Source of the DNA: Aureimonas pseudogalii
GTDB lineage: Bacteria; Pseudomonadota; Alphaproteobacteria; Rhizobiales; Rhizobiaceae
NCBI RefSeq assembly: GCF_014196835.1
Contig: NZ_JACIEK010000001.1
Span: 62,001 to 126,000 of the forward strand
Reading direction: 5' to 3'
Length of the DNA: 64,000 nucleotides
The notes below the pieces were generated by a model, which was not told the origin of the DNA, did no database searches, and saw only the letters and a program-made list of their open reading frames with translations. The position numbers and the translations under genes are program-made. Positions within the stretch are counted from its first letter, which is position 1. The number at the start of each line of letters is the position of its first letter. This document shows positions 1 to 8,581 of this stretch, piece after piece.

Positions 1-87
1 TACCGCGCATCTCCTACGGATGGGAACGTGGCGTTGGCCCCCTCCCCTCCGCCTGAACGCGGCGCTGGGCGTAGCCGATGGGAACCG

Positions 88-1116
88 TCAGTCCGACTTT
101 TCGGCCGGCGGCTTCTTCTGGAGCAGGTTCTTGAACATCGAGGTCTTGGCGGTGATCGGATTGCCGTCGCGGTCGTAGCCCTCGCGGCGATGCTGCTCGG
201 CGGCGTAGGCCTCGGCGGTGATCGGCGATCCCGTCTTGTAGGTGGTGCTGACGGGCACGGCGAAGTCGGTCGGCGCCATCGTCGCGGCGATCTGCTTTTC
301 CAGTTCCTCGTCGGCCAGACGCTTGGCGACGATCTCGGCGGGATCCTGGATCGCGGGGCATTCGCCCTCGGGCGTCAGTTTGCGCCCGTCGGCCAGCGTT
401 TCGTCGAAGACGTAGCGCTTTTCGCAGACGCCGACGGCCACCGGCTTCTTGGTCAGATCGAAGCGGTCGGAGCCGTCCTTCAGCATCTTCCAGAAGGCGT
501 AGTGCTCGGAATTGCGATGCCGCGCCATGTTCTTCGGCGTCATGCGGAAGGGCATCGCCTGGAACTGGAACGAGCGCTGCCCGCCCTCGAAGGCCTTGCG
601 GGCGAGCGCGTAGAGTTCCTCGACCTGCCAGTCGTCCATGGCGTAGCAACCCGACGAGTTGCAGGACCCGTGCACCATCAGGTGCTCGCCGGTGAAGCCG
701 TTCGCCTTGTCGTAGACGTTGGGATAGCCGATATCGAGCGCGAGATGGTAGTTCGAGGCCGGGTTCAGCTGGCCGGCACCGATGTTGTAAAAGCCCTCGG
801 GCGCTTGACGGTCGCCCTCCACCTTCTTCGGCCCGAGTTTCCCGGACCACGCGCAGATCGGGTAGGTCTTCAGCAGAGCGAAGCTGCCGTCGGTCTTCTG
901 CTTCCAGACCTCGAGCTCGGACTCTTCCTTGTAGAGGCGCACGAGGATCGGCGAGTTCTCGCCCATGTCGCCGGCCCGGATCAGCTTGACCATGCCCGGC
1001 GAGAGCGGCGCCTGCGCACCCATGAGATCGCCGAGGTCGACGCCCTGCTGGCAGCCGGACAGCGCTGCGAGGCTGACGGCGAGAACGGCGGCCGCGGCAA
1101 GACGTCTGACGGACAT
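88..1116 (-). CDS. YafK-type murein L,D-transpeptidase family lipoprotein
   Basis: Predicted envelope protein of 342 aa in the L,D-transpeptidase (YkuD-fold) superfamily, closest in layout to the YafK group, which acts on peptidoglycan cross-links or Lpp attachment. The N-terminus is a lipoprotein signal ending in LSGC with Cys22 as the likely lipidated residue. The catalytic block reads HGSCNSSGCYAM, giving His149 and Cys157 as probable active-site residues. The chosen ATG has GAGGAG about 11 nt upstream; longer in-frame readings upstream would put an Arg-rich stretch before the signal peptide and are unlikely. It is transcribed in the same direction as accA but separated from it by 324 bases with strong hairpins, so it probably has its own promoter. 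Whether it makes or cleaves cross-links cannot be told from sequence. Confidence 0.86.
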   Translation of the reverse strand: MSVRRLAAAAVLAVSLAALSGCQQGVDLGDLMGAQAPLSPGMVKLIRAGDMGENSPILVRLYKEESELEVWKQKTDGSFALLKTYPICAWSGKLGPKKVEGDRQAPEGFYNIGAGQLNPASNYHLALDIGYPNVYDKANGFTGEHLMVHGSCNSSGCYAMDDWQVEELYALARKAFEGGQRSFQFQAMPFRMTPKNMARHRNSEHYAFWKMLKDGSDRFDLTKKPVAVGVCEKRYVFDETLADGRKLTPEGECPAIQDPAEIVAKRLADEELEKQIAATMAPTDFAVPVSTTYKTGSPITAEAYAAEQHRREGYDRDGNPITAKTSMFKNLLQKKPPAEKSD

Positions 1117-1440
1117 TCTCGTTCGATCTCCTCGGATGCGGCGGCTCGGCCGGTCCGATCCGCTTTCCATCCACCGTTCGCCCGGTCGGAACGGCGCCGT
1201 GCGAACGGCGCCGGGCGCGAACGAACAGCCCTCTTCTCGGCCCGCCACGGTTTCCAAACCGTTAAGGCCGAAGGGTCGATTCGCAGCTTTTCGCAAGCCT
1301 GGTCTCGACCATCTCATGGGCATTCGCCATCCGGCGGCCGATCGGCGCGAGACGGCACGGCGCGCCGATCGGCGCCCCGTGGTGTCAGACATACAGTATG
1401 AGCGGCCGCGCGAGAAGCGAGACCGCGCGGCCGGGCTGGA
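1117..1440. other. Intergenic region with two strong inverted repeats
   Basis: This 324-base stretch between two co-oriented genes has no credible gene. It contains a 9-bp stem (1404-1412 with 1424-1432) close to the 3' end of accA, and a 13-bp perfect inverted repeat (1337-1349 with 1361-1373) whose arms each include the self-complementary GCCGATCGGC. A smaller dyad CGGTTT-cc-AAACCG lies near 1252-1265. The promoter of the L,D-transpeptidase gene should be in the part nearest 1117, but no clear -35/-10 pair is evident. Confidence 0.6.
1404..1432 (-). terminator. Possible hairpin terminator of accA
   Basis: A perfect 9-bp GC-rich stem (GGCCGCGCG with CGCGCGGCC, 11-nt loop) lies 9 bases past the accA stop codon in its direction of transcription. 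There is no run of T after it, so termination would be weak or factor-assisted. The position is the main support. Confidence 0.35.
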
Positions 1441-2400
1441 TCAGACCTTGAGGTCGCGGCCGATGGCGAGAAACTTCTCGCGGCGCTGGGCCTTGAGCGT
1501 GCGCCCGTCGAGCCCGCCGAGTTCGGCGAGCGCCGCCTCGACCCGGTCGCCGGCCATGTCGATCGCGGCAGTCTTGTCGCGGTGTGCGCCGCCGAGCGGC
1601 TCGCCGACGATCTCGTCGATGATGCCGAAGCCCTTGAGATCCTGCGCGGTGATCTTCATCGCCTGCGCCACGTCCTTGGCGCGCCCCGCGTCCCGCCACA
1701 GGATGGAGGCGCCCGCCTCCGGCGAGATCACGCTGTAGATCGCATGCTCCAGCATCAAGACGCGGTTGGCGGCGGCGATGGCGATGGCGCCGCCCGAACC
1801 GCCCTCGCCGATCACGAGCGCCACGAGCGGCACTTCGAGGCCGAGGCAGGTCTCGGTGGAGCGGGCGATGGCCTCGGCCTGTCCGCGCTCCTCGGCGCCG
1901 ATGCCGGGATAGGCGCCGGCGGTATCGACCAGCGTCACCACCGGCAGGCCGAAGCGCTCGGCCAGTTCCATGATGCGCACGGCTTTGCGGTAGCCCTCCG
2001 GCCGCGCCATGCCGAAATTGTGCTTGAGCCGGCTCTGAGTGTCCGCCCCCTTCTCCTGCCCGATCACCGCCACGGGACGCCCGCGGAACCGGCCGAAGCC
2101 TGCGATGATGGCGTGGTCCTCGGCAAAGAGGCGGTCACCTGCCAGCGGCGTGAAATCGCTTACAAGCCGGGCGAGATAGTCGGAGCAGTGCGGCCGGTCG
2201 GGGTGGCGGGCGACCTGCGTCTTCTGCCAGGGCGTCAGCTTCTTGTAGAGATCGACCAGCGCATCGCCGGAGCGCTTTTCCAGCCGCTGGATGTCCTCGG
2301 ACACGTCGAGGCTGTTCTCGCCCGAGCCGATCTTCTTGAGTTCGAGGATCTGGCTGTCGAGATCGGCGACGGGTTTTTCGAAGTCGAGATAATTGTGCAT
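1441..2400 (-). CDS. accA: Acetyl-CoA carboxylase carboxyltransferase subunit alpha
   Basis: Alpha subunit (319 aa) of the acetyl-CoA carboxylase carboxyltransferase, which with AccD moves the carboxyl group from biotin on AccB to acetyl-CoA to make malonyl-CoA, the first committed step of fatty acid synthesis in the cytoplasm. The sequence has the family N-terminus MHNYLDFEKPVADLD, a crotonase-like core with the glycine-rich GEGGSGGAIAIAA loop, and the usual length near 317 aa. I chose the ATG giving this N-terminus because it matches the family start; a reading 14 codons longer exists, and a purine-rich GAAAGGA sits about 20 nt upstream. It follows xerD on the same strand after 155 bases. 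Confidence 0.96.
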   Translation of the reverse strand: MHNYLDFEKPVADLDSQILELKKIGSGENSLDVSEDIQRLEKRSGDALVDLYKKLTPWQKTQVARHPDRPHCSDYLARLVSDFTPLAGDRLFAEDHAIIAGFGRFRGRPVAVIGQEKGADTQSRLKHNFGMARPEGYRKAVRIMELAERFGLPVVTLVDTAGAYPGIGAEERGQAEAIARSTETCLGLEVPLVALVIGEGGSGGAIAIAAANRVLMLEHAIYSVISPEAGASILWRDAGRAKDVAQAMKITAQDLKGFGIIDEIVGEPLGGAHRDKTAAIDMAGDRVEAALAELGGLDGRTLKAQRREKFLAIGRDLKV

Positions 2401-2555
2401 CCAGCAGCGGCCGGTGGCCGTCCTTTCGGGGGGGCATTCCATCGCGCAGGCGCCCTGGCGAAGGGCCGGACGCGCCGCCGTGACCGGGGTGTTCGCGTCG
2501 GCGCGCAAACTGGCGATCCGTTGCCGGATTGTCAAGGAAACGGCCGGTCGGCCGC

Positions 2556-3503
2556 TCAGTCGTCGGCGAGCGCCGACAGGGGATGATGATCGGTGACGAG
2601 GCGCATCAGCCGCTCCTCCAGCACGTGGGTGTAGATCTGCGTGGTGCCGATGTCGGAATGGCCGAGAAGCTCCTGCACGGCGCGAAGATCGGCGCCGTTC
2701 TGCAGGAGATGGCTGGCGAAGGCGTGGCGCAGCACGTGGGGCGAGACGCGCGAGGGCGGCAGCCCGGCGCGAACCGCCAGGGCCTTCAGATCGCGCCCGA
2801 ACGCCTGGCGGGTCATGTGGCCGGTCTCCGAGAGCGCGGGAAACAGCCAGGCGCGCTCGCCGCTCGGGGCCAGCGCCTGCAGCGTCTCGCCGAAGGCGGC
2901 CAGCGCATCCTGCGCCCGCTCGCCGATCGGCACCATCCGCTCCTTGTCGCCCTTGCCGCGCACCACGATCACCCGGCTCTTGGCGCGCAGCACCGAGCGC
3001 GGTAGCGACACAAGCTCCGACACGCGAAGGCCCGTGGCGTAGAGAAGCTCCACCAGCGCATGCATGCGCCGCGCCCGCGCCAGCGCCGTTCCCTCCACGC
3101 CGGGCTCGGCGGCGGCCGCGGCGGCGGCGTCGATCAGCCGGTCGATCTCGGTCTCCGACAGGATCTTGGGCAGCGGCCGGGCCCGGCGTGCGCCTTCGAT
3201 CGGCGAGGTCGGATCGTCCGCCCGATGGCCCTCGGCATAGAGGAACTTGAAGAACTGGCGCAGCGATGACAGGCGGCGCTGCCGGCTGGACGCGGCGAAC
3301 CCCTGCGCGTCGAGATGCGTCATGTAGCGGCGGATCGCGTCGGTGTCGGCGTCACGAAGCGGCCCGCCACCCGGCCCGAGAAACTGGCGGGCATCATCGA
3401 GGTCGCGCCCGTAGGCGGCGAGCGTGTTGTCGGCGGCGCCGCGCTCGATCGCCATCATCTCGAGAAAGGCCTCGATGTCGGCTCCGTCCCGCCCGCCCCT
3501 CAT
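2556..3503 (-). CDS. xerD: Site-specific tyrosine recombinase XerD
   Basis: Tyrosine recombinase of 315 aa that resolves chromosome dimers at dif together with XerC and the septal translocase FtsK. It has the N-terminal SAM-like core-binding domain (about residues 8-95) and the C-terminal catalytic domain. All catalytic residues are present: Arg160 (ATGLRVSEL), Lys184 (RGKGDKERM), His256 and Arg259 (HVLRH), His282 (LLGHSDIGTT) and nucleophile Tyr291 (IYTHV). Its ATG overlaps the stop of the small membrane protein upstream by four bases, so the two are translationally coupled. Placement next to accA and aroKB is the usual arrangement for the chromosomal xerD of this order and argues against a mobile integrase. 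Confidence 0.95.
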   Translation of the reverse strand: MRGGRDGADIEAFLEMMAIERGAADNTLAAYGRDLDDARQFLGPGGGPLRDADTDAIRRYMTHLDAQGFAASSRQRRLSSLRQFFKFLYAEGHRADDPTSPIEGARRARPLPKILSETEIDRLIDAAAAAAAEPGVEGTALARARRMHALVELLYATGLRVSELVSLPRSVLRAKSRVIVVRGKGDKERMVPIGERAQDALAAFGETLQALAPSGERAWLFPALSETGHMTRQAFGRDLKALAVRAGLPPSRVSPHVLRHAFASHLLQNGADLRAVQELLGHSDIGTTQIYTHVLEERLMRLVTDHHPLSALADD

Positions 3504-3736
3504 GGCGTGGTGACCGGCGCGAGAGAGCCGGTGGTGGTGGTGTCGCGCAAGGGTTCCGGCGCGGCCGGCACGCCGGGCGATGTGGCAGCCGGCGCCTGCG
3601 CGACGTTCGGCAGCGGCACCGGGACGACGATTTCCGTCTGGCGCGGTTCCACGAAGGTGACGAGGGCTGCCATGACGCCGACAACCGCTCCGACGAGGAG
3701 GACGATGAGGGACAGGAGGCGTACGAGGGTCGGCAT
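3500..3736 (-). CDS. Small single-span membrane protein, unknown function
   Basis: I do not recognise a family. The 78-aa product starts MPTLVRLLSLIVLL and has one hydrophobic span (about residues 5-27), followed by a short Pro/Ala/Thr-rich tail. That layout suggests a small inner-membrane protein with the tail in the periplasm. Its last four bases form an ATGA overlap with xerD, so it is co-translated with it. It lies opposite aroK, with 219 bases between the two start codons. Real coding is supported by the overlap, the hydrophobic segment and consistent third-position GC, but function is unknown. Confidence 0.7.
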   Translation of the reverse strand: MPTLVRLLSLIVLLVGAVVGVMAALVTFVEPRQTEIVVPVPLPNVAQAPAATSPGVPAAPEPLRDTTTTGSLAPVTTP

Positions 3737-3888
3737 GCTCTGGCGCGGCTTTCGGTCAGTGGGGCCTCGCGAGGCACCCGGATCGTCCCGGCCGCGATCT
3801 TACGGGAGCGCCGGGTCGGAGCAAGGGCGAAGCGCGGCCCGGCGCCGCCGTCCATCGCCGGCAGGCAGCTTCGCGAGGGGCCCTTCCC

Positions 3889-3917
3889 TTGACGCCAAAA
3901 GGCTTTTCTGGTCCTAG
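3889..3917 (+). promoter_or_regulatory. Candidate sigma-70 promoter of aroKB
   Basis: TTGACG at 3889-3894, a 17-base spacer and TCCTAG at 3912-3917, 38 bases before the aroK start. The -10 half overlaps a perfect 12-bp palindrome GGTCCTAGGACC (3910-3921). The -35 is good and the -10 poor, so the call is tentative. Confidence 0.4.
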
Positions 3918-3955
3918 GACCGACGGCCAACGCGCCCGATCGAGAGCCCGAACGC

Positions 3956-4540
3956 ATGAGCGAAACCCTCGGCCCCGCCGACCGCGAAGACGCCGCAGAC
4001 CTCGGTCGCGGCGCTCGCTCGGTCGTTCTCGTGGGCTTGATGGGCGCTGGCAAGACGACGATCGGACGCCGCCTCGCGCAGCTTCTCGAGCTGCCCTTCG
4101 TCGACACCGACCAGGAGATCGAGGACGCCGCGCGCATGAGCGTCGCCGAACTCTTCGCCGCCTATGGGGAGCCGGAGTTCCGGGCGCTGGAGGCGCGCGT
4201 CGTCGCCCGGCTCGTCGAGGGCGGGCGGCAGGTGATCGCGACCGGCGGCGGCGCCTACATGAACGAGGGGACGCGTCGGTTGCTGCGCGAGCGCTCGGTC
4301 ACCGTCTGGCTGAAGGCCGATCTCGACACGCTGATGGAGCGGGTCGCCAAGCGCCCCACCCGCCCGCTGCTGAGGACCGCCGATCCGCGCGGGACGCTGC
4401 GCGACCTCATGGACAAGCGCTATCCCGTCTATGCGCAGGCCGATCTCCACATCCATTCGCGCAACGTGAAGCGCGACGTCATCGCCCGCGAGATCATCCA
4501 GTCGCTGGCCCGCCACGACCGAGCGAAAGCCGCCTCATGA
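3956..4540 (+). CDS. aroK: Shikimate kinase
   Basis: Shikimate kinase (194 aa) phosphorylates shikimate to shikimate 3-phosphate with ATP, the fifth step of chorismate synthesis, in the cytoplasm. The P-loop GLMGAGKTT lies at residues 27-35, the substrate-binding Asp region is VDTDQEIED near residue 50, and the GGGAYMNE loop and the RPLLR lid motif follow. About 20 N-terminal residues precede the core, which is common in alphaproteobacteria. The stop codon overlaps the aroB start as ATGA, so the two are translationally coupled, as is usual in this order. Confidence 0.95.
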   Translation: MSETLGPADREDAADLGRGARSVVLVGLMGAGKTTIGRRLAQLLELPFVDTDQEIEDAARMSVAELFAAYGEPEFRALEARVVARLVEGGRQVIATGGGAYMNEGTRRLLRERSVTVWLKADLDTLMERVAKRPTRPLLRTADPRGTLRDLMDKRYPVYAQADLHIHSRNVKRDVIAREIIQSLARHDRAKAAS

Positions 4541-5688
4541 CCTCGACCACCCGCCCGGCCGCCAGCGCCCCCGCCGCGATGCGCGAGAGCGTGCGCGTCT
4601 CGCTCGGCGCGCGTTCCTACGACATCCTCATCGGGCCCGGCCTCCTCGCCGAGGCCGGCGCGGAGATCGCCCGCCGTCTGCCCGGCATTCGCGCGCTGGT
4701 CGTCGCCGACGAGCGGGTGGCGGCGCTGCACGCCGACCGCCTCTCCGCCTCGCTCGACGCCGCCGGCATCGCCCATTCGCGTCTCGTGCTGCCGGCGGGC
4801 GAGCCGACCAAGTCCTTCGCCCATCTCGGCGAGGTGGTGGACCGGGTGCTGGCCGAGCGGCTGGAGCGGGGCGATGCGGTGATCGCACTCGGCGGCGGCG
4901 TGATCGGCGACCTCGCGGGCTTCGCGGCCGGCATCGTGCGGCGCGGCATGCGGTTCGTCCAGGTGCCGACCTCGCTGCTCGCACAGGTCGACAGCTCCGT
5001 CGGCGGCAAGACCGGCATCAATTCGCCGCGCGGCAAGAACCTCGTCGGCGTCTTTCACCAGCCGGCGCTCGTCCTCGCCGACACCGCGATCCTCGACACG
5101 CTGAGCGCGCGCGAGTTCGCGGCGGGCTATGCGGAGGTGGTGAAATACGGGCTGATCGACCGGCCCGACTTCTTCCGCTGGCTCGGCGAGAACCGCGAGG
5201 CGATCTTCGCGGGCGGGCCGGAGCGTGTCGAGGCGATCGCCACGAGCTGCCGCGCCAAGGCCGAAGTGGTGGCCGGCGACGAGCGCGAGGACGGCAACCG
5301 TGCCCTCCTCAATCTCGGCCACACGTTCGGCCACGCGCTGGAATCGTGCGCCCGCTACGATGCGGCCCGGCTGGTGCATGGCGAGGCGGTGGCGATCGGC
5401 ATGGCGCTGGCGCATCGCTTCTCGGTGGCCGAGGGCCTCTGCCCAGCAGAGGACGCCGCCGCCGTGAGCGCGCATCTCGCCGCGGCCGGCCTACCCACCA
5501 CGATCTCGGCCATCCCTGGCCCAGCCTTCACGGTGGACGAGCTGATGGACAAGATCGCGCAGGACAAGAAGGTCGTGCGTTCGGCGCTGACCTTCATCCT
5601 GACGCGCGGCATCGGCCGGGCCTTCGTGGCGCGCGACGTCGACCCCGCGTCGGTTCGCCGCTTCCTCGCCGCCGAGGTCGGTTGCTGA
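4537..5688 (+). CDS. aroB: 3-dehydroquinate synthase
   Basis: Converts DAHP to 3-dehydroquinate, the second step of the shikimate pathway, using NAD and a divalent metal. The 383-aa product has the NAD-binding GGGVIGDLAGFAAG stretch, the PTSLLAQVDSSVGGKTGIN block and the metal-ligand region with the LNLGHTFGHALE histidines. I take the ATG overlapping the aroK stop codon as the start because it leaves a normal-length protein; the reading frame stays open far upstream only because of the high GC content. The pair aroK-aroB forms one transcription unit and ends just before a convergent DUF1275 gene. Confidence 0.96.
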   Translation: MTSTTRPAASAPAAMRESVRVSLGARSYDILIGPGLLAEAGAEIARRLPGIRALVVADERVAALHADRLSASLDAAGIAHSRLVLPAGEPTKSFAHLGEVVDRVLAERLERGDAVIALGGGVIGDLAGFAAGIVRRGMRFVQVPTSLLAQVDSSVGGKTGINSPRGKNLVGVFHQPALVLADTAILDTLSAREFAAGYAEVVKYGLIDRPDFFRWLGENREAIFAGGPERVEAIATSCRAKAEVVAGDEREDGNRALLNLGHTFGHALESCARYDAARLVHGEAVAIGMALAHRFSVAEGLCPAEDAAAVSAHLAAAGLPTTISAIPGPAFTVDELMDKIAQDKKVVRSALTFILTRGIGRAFVARDVDPASVRRFLAAEVGC

Positions 5689-5694
5689 GCCGGA

Positions 5695-6426
5695 TCAGGC
5701 CGGCGCGGCGTCGCGCGGCCGAGCGACGGGAACACGGCGCGGCGCAGGCTTGCGCATGAGATAGCCGAGACGCCAGCGCCGCGGGATGGCGAGCGAGGCC
5801 AGCCCTATGAGCGCCGCCGCGAAGGCTGCGGCGAAGATCGCCGTCCGGTCGATCTCGCGCCAGAGGAACGCCCCGGCCAGCGCACCGGAGATCATGCCGA
5901 GCCAGGGCACGACCTGGATCCACCAGCCCGTCGCCGCCTCGCCGAGCATCGTGCGCCCGAGCCCGCGGCCGAAGCGCGACAGGGCGCCCGTCACGTAGGT
6001 GACACCCACCGAATGCCCCGCCACCTCCTCCAGCGCCACGTTGAGCGCCCCCATGGAGAAGACGAGCGCGAGCACGGTCAGCGTCGCCTCGCCGGTCAGT
6101 GTCGCCCCCGTCATGACAGCGGCGAGACCGACGAGGAGCGCGGCGTGGCTGCCCCGCGTCCATCGCATGAGGAGGACGCCCGCCGCGTTGCCGACGACGA
6201 AGCCGGCGATGACCTCCGCGAGATGCAGGATGCGCGCCTCGTCTCCTTCGGAGATCGAGATCGCCAGACGCGTCGTATTGCCGCTCATGAAGGAGACGAA
6301 GTCGCCCGCCAGCAGGAAGCCGACGACGTCGGTGAGCCCCGCCGTGAAGGACAGCGCGGCGGCGAACAGCAGGCCCACGGTGAGCCGGACCCCGCGCCGC
6401 CGATGGACGCGCCGGCGCATCGGCAT
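5695..6426 (-). CDS. DUF1275 (YoaK-family) membrane protein
   Basis: Membrane protein of 243 aa in the DUF1275/YoaK family, whose transport or other role is not established. It has about six hydrophobic segments and the family block in the first helices (FTAGLTDVVGFL followed by FVSFMSGNTTRLA). The N-terminus is Arg-rich (MPMRRRVHRRRG), consistent with the positive-inside rule. Its start codon shares one base with the bolA stop (TGATG), so it is translated with bolA. It converges on aroB with only six bases between stops. I see no specific clue to the substrate. Confidence 0.82.
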   Translation of the reverse strand: MPMRRRVHRRRGVRLTVGLLFAAALSFTAGLTDVVGFLLAGDFVSFMSGNTTRLAISISEGDEARILHLAEVIAGFVVGNAAGVLLMRWTRGSHAALLVGLAAVMTGATLTGEATLTVLALVFSMGALNVALEEVAGHSVGVTYVTGALSRFGRGLGRTMLGEAATGWWIQVVPWLGMISGALAGAFLWREIDRTAIFAAAFAAALIGLASLAIPRRWRLGYLMRKPAPRRVPVARPRDAAPA

Positions 6427-6728
6427 CAGCGCCGCGTCGGCTCGCCGGGCGCCGAGGCCTCGATCGCCAGGGCATGCACGGCGCCGGCGAGCTCGGCCTC
6501 AAGCAGACCGTTCACCAGGCGGTGCCGGTCGAGCCGCGAGCGCCCGGCGAAGGCGGCCGAGACGATCCGCACCCGGAAATGCGTCTCGCCGCTGCCGTCG
6601 AACCCGTGATGATGGTCGCTGCCACCATGATGGTGGCCCGCGTGGAGATGACTTTCGTTGACGACCCGCAATGTTTCGGGCTTCAACGCCTGGGTCAGCT
6701 TGGCTTCGATCTCGGCCTGTATGGTCAT
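6426..6728 (-). CDS. bolA: BolA family protein
   Basis: BolA-type protein (100 aa) with the class-II KH-like fold. BolA proteins pair with monothiol glutaredoxins in iron-sulfur handling and influence envelope and stress genes. The core is recognisable in GETHFRVRIVSAAF and RSRLDRHRLVNGLL, with the conserved His of the C-terminal half. A histidine-rich insert (HAGHHHGGSDHHH, about residues 35-47) sits in the loop between the first strands and could bind metal. The chosen ATG has GAGGCG seven bases upstream; an extra eight in-frame codons upstream are unlikely to be used. It is divergent from the J-domain gene. Confidence 0.9.
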   Translation of the reverse strand: MTIQAEIEAKLTQALKPETLRVVNESHLHAGHHHGGSDHHHGFDGSGETHFRVRIVSAAFAGRSRLDRHRLVNGLLEAELAGAVHALAIEASAPGEPTRR

Positions 6729-6831
6729 GCTCACGCCTCGAAATGGGACCACGGTTCTCGCCGGCTTCGTGCCGACCCCGACCGTGGATGATCCCGGATC
6801 GTTGTGGACGGGTTTTCGGATCTGTCAATTC

Positions 6832-6860
6832 TTGTCCGCTCCCGGTGGGAGCCCCATAAT
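6832..6860 (+). promoter_or_regulatory. Sigma-70 promoter for the J-domain gene
   Basis: TTGTCC at 6832-6837, exactly 17 bases, then CATAAT at 6855-6860. The predicted transcript start falls at about 6867, two or three bases from the ATG at 6870, so the mRNA would be nearly leaderless. Confidence 0.5.
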
Positions 6861-6869
6861 CCGGCTGTG

Positions 6870-7472
6870 ATGAAACTCGACTCCCAATACTTCGACAAGA
6901 TCCGCGTCCGGCCCGACCGCGACGCGCCGAAAAAGACCGCGGCACCCGAGTGCTGCTGGGACAAGTGCGAGGCGCCCGGTCTCTACAAGGCGCCGCGCGG
7001 CCGCGACCACGAGGGCCAGTACCTGCAGTTCTGCGTCGATCACGTCCGGCTCTACAACAAGTCCTACAACTACTTTTCGGGCCTCGGCGACGAGGACATC
7101 CAGAAGTATCTGAAGGATTCGCTAACCGGAAATCGGCCGACCTGGACGATGGGCTCGAACGCTTCGGGCGCCATGCCGTCGGAAAAGCCGACCGGTCGGC
7201 CGAAGCGCGCCAATGGTCGCACGCGCGGCGCCTTCAATCTCTTCGCCGACGGCGAGCCGGCGCCGCGGCGCAAGGCGCGGGCGCTTGAGGTGAAGGCGCT
7301 GGAGACGATGAATCTGGCCGCCGACGCCGCTGCCGAGACGATCCGCCTGCGCTACAAGGCCCTCGTGAAGCAGTATCACCCCGATTCCAACGGCGGCGAT
7401 CGCGGATCGGAAGACCGACTTCGCGAGGTCATTCAGGCCTACAAGCTTTTGAAGCAGTCGGGCTTCTGCTAA
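6870..7472 (+). CDS. J-domain (DnaJ-like) protein
   Basis: A 200-aa protein with a J domain at its C-terminus (about residues 145-198) including the essential HPD tripeptide in KQYHPDSNGGD, so it probably stimulates an Hsp70 such as DnaK. The N-terminal half has a Cys/His pattern (CCWDKCE, then QFCVDHVRLYN) that resembles a small metal-binding module and is seen in related proteins of this order. The chosen start gives MKLDSQYFDKIRVRPD, the usual N-terminus of the family; a GTG 22 codons upstream has no better support. No Shine-Dalgarno motif precedes the ATG. It lies upstream of cobS, a conserved neighbourhood, but its client is unknown. Confidence 0.87.
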   Translation: MKLDSQYFDKIRVRPDRDAPKKTAAPECCWDKCEAPGLYKAPRGRDHEGQYLQFCVDHVRLYNKSYNYFSGLGDEDIQKYLKDSLTGNRPTWTMGSNASGAMPSEKPTGRPKRANGRTRGAFNLFADGEPAPRRKARALEVKALETMNLAADAAAETIRLRYKALVKQYHPDSNGGDRGSEDRLREVIQAYKLLKQSGFC

Positions 7473-7578
7473 TCGCTGGAGGGCCGGTCTTGCCGAGCGC
7501 TCCGGCTGCGCCCGTCCGGTTGGACGCCCGACGACATGGACATGATGGCGCCCGCCGACCGGCGACGCCCCTGGAGGT

Positions 7579-8568
7579 ATGATGAGTGCAGCGGAACTGG
7601 AAGTGGCGAACCTGCCCGACGCCATGGTCTCCGTCCGCGAAACCTTCGGTTTCGAGAGCGATCTGAAAGTCCCCGCCTTCAAGGCCACCGATCCGCACGT
7701 TCCCGAGATCGATCCGGACTACCTGTTCGACAAGCCGACGACGCTCGCCATTCTCGCAGGCTTCGCCAAGAACCGGCGCGTCATGGTGTCGGGCTATCAC
7801 GGCACCGGCAAGTCGACCCATATCGAGCAGGTCGCCGCCCGTCTCAACTGGCCTTGCGTGCGCGTCAATCTCGACAGCCACGTCTCGCGCATCGATCTCG
7901 TGGGCAAGGACGCAATCACCGTCCGCGAGGGCATGCAGGTCACCGAGTTCCGTGACGGCATCCTGCCCTGGGCCTACCAGAACAACGTCGCGCTGGTGTT
8001 CGACGAGTACGACGCCGGTCGCCCGGACGTGATGTTCGTGATCCAGCGCGTGCTGGAATCGTCGGGCCGCCTGACGCTGCTCGACCAGGCCCGCGTCATC
8101 CGCCCTCATCCTGCCTTCCGGTTGTTTGCCACCGCCAACACGGTGGGCCTCGGCGACACGACCGGCCTCTATCACGGCACGCAGCAGATCAATCAGGCGC
8201 AGATGGATCGCTGGTCCATCGTCACCGTCCTGAACTACTTGCCGCACGACAACGAGGTGGGCATCGTCGTCGCCAAGGCGCGCCACTTCGCCACGAAGGA
8301 CGGCCGCCTCAAGGTCTCGAAGATGGTGCGCGTCGCAGACCTCACGCGCTCGGCCTTCGTCAACGGCGACCTCTCCACCGTGATGAGCCCACGCACCGTC
8401 ATCACCTGGGCCGAGAACGCCGAGATCTTCGGCGACATCGGCTTCGCCTTCCGCCTCACCTTCCTCAACAAGTGCGACGATCTCGAACGCCCACTGGTGG
8501 CCGAGTTCTACCAGCGCGCCTTCGGCGAGGAACTGCCCGAGTCGGCCGCCAATTTGGTTCTGGACTGA
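7579..8568 (+). CDS. cobS: Aerobic cobaltochelatase subunit CobS
   Basis: AAA+ ATPase subunit of the aerobic CobNST cobaltochelatase, which inserts cobalt into hydrogenobyrinic acid a,c-diamide. The 329-aa product has the Walker A loop GYHGTGKST near residues 73-81, a Walker B-like [11 protein letters not shown], and a sensor segment [17 protein letters not shown]. Two ATG codons stand in tandem; GGAGG ends one base before the first and four before the second, so the second may be preferred. The gene is followed after 13 bases by cobT. The large subunit CobN is not in this window. Confidence 0.95.
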   Translation: MMSAAELEVANLPDAMVSVRETFGFESDLKVPAFKATDPHVPEIDPDYLFDKPTTLAILAGFAKNRRVMVSGYHGTGKSTHIEQVAARLNWPCVRVNLDSHVSRIDLVGKDAITVREGMQVTEFRDGILPWAYQNNVALVFDEYDAGRPDVMFVIQRVLESSGRLTLLDQARVIRPHPAFRLFATANTVGLGDTTGLYHGTQQINQAQMDRWSIVTVLNYLPHDNEVGIVVAKARHFATKDGRLKVSKMVRVADLTRSAFVNGDLSTVMSPRTVITWAENAEIFGDIGFAFRLTFLNKCDDLERPLVAEFYQRAFGEELPESAANLVLD

Positions 8569-8581
8569 AGGCCCGCGCTCT

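Noticed and set aside
28-1401. Long open frames opposite the L,D-transpeptidase gene and similar antisense frames throughout
   Set aside because: They arise from GC-rich codon usage, lack start signals and family resemblance, and mirror well-supported genes.
2556-3503. Phage or island integrase
   Set aside because: The tyrosine recombinase has XerD length and layout, sits in housekeeping context and is coupled to a small membrane protein gene, so it is the chromosomal XerD.
7473-7578. Cobalamin riboswitch before cobS
   Set aside because: The 106-base gap is too short and has no B12-box-like sequence; the region before pduO was also checked and showed none.
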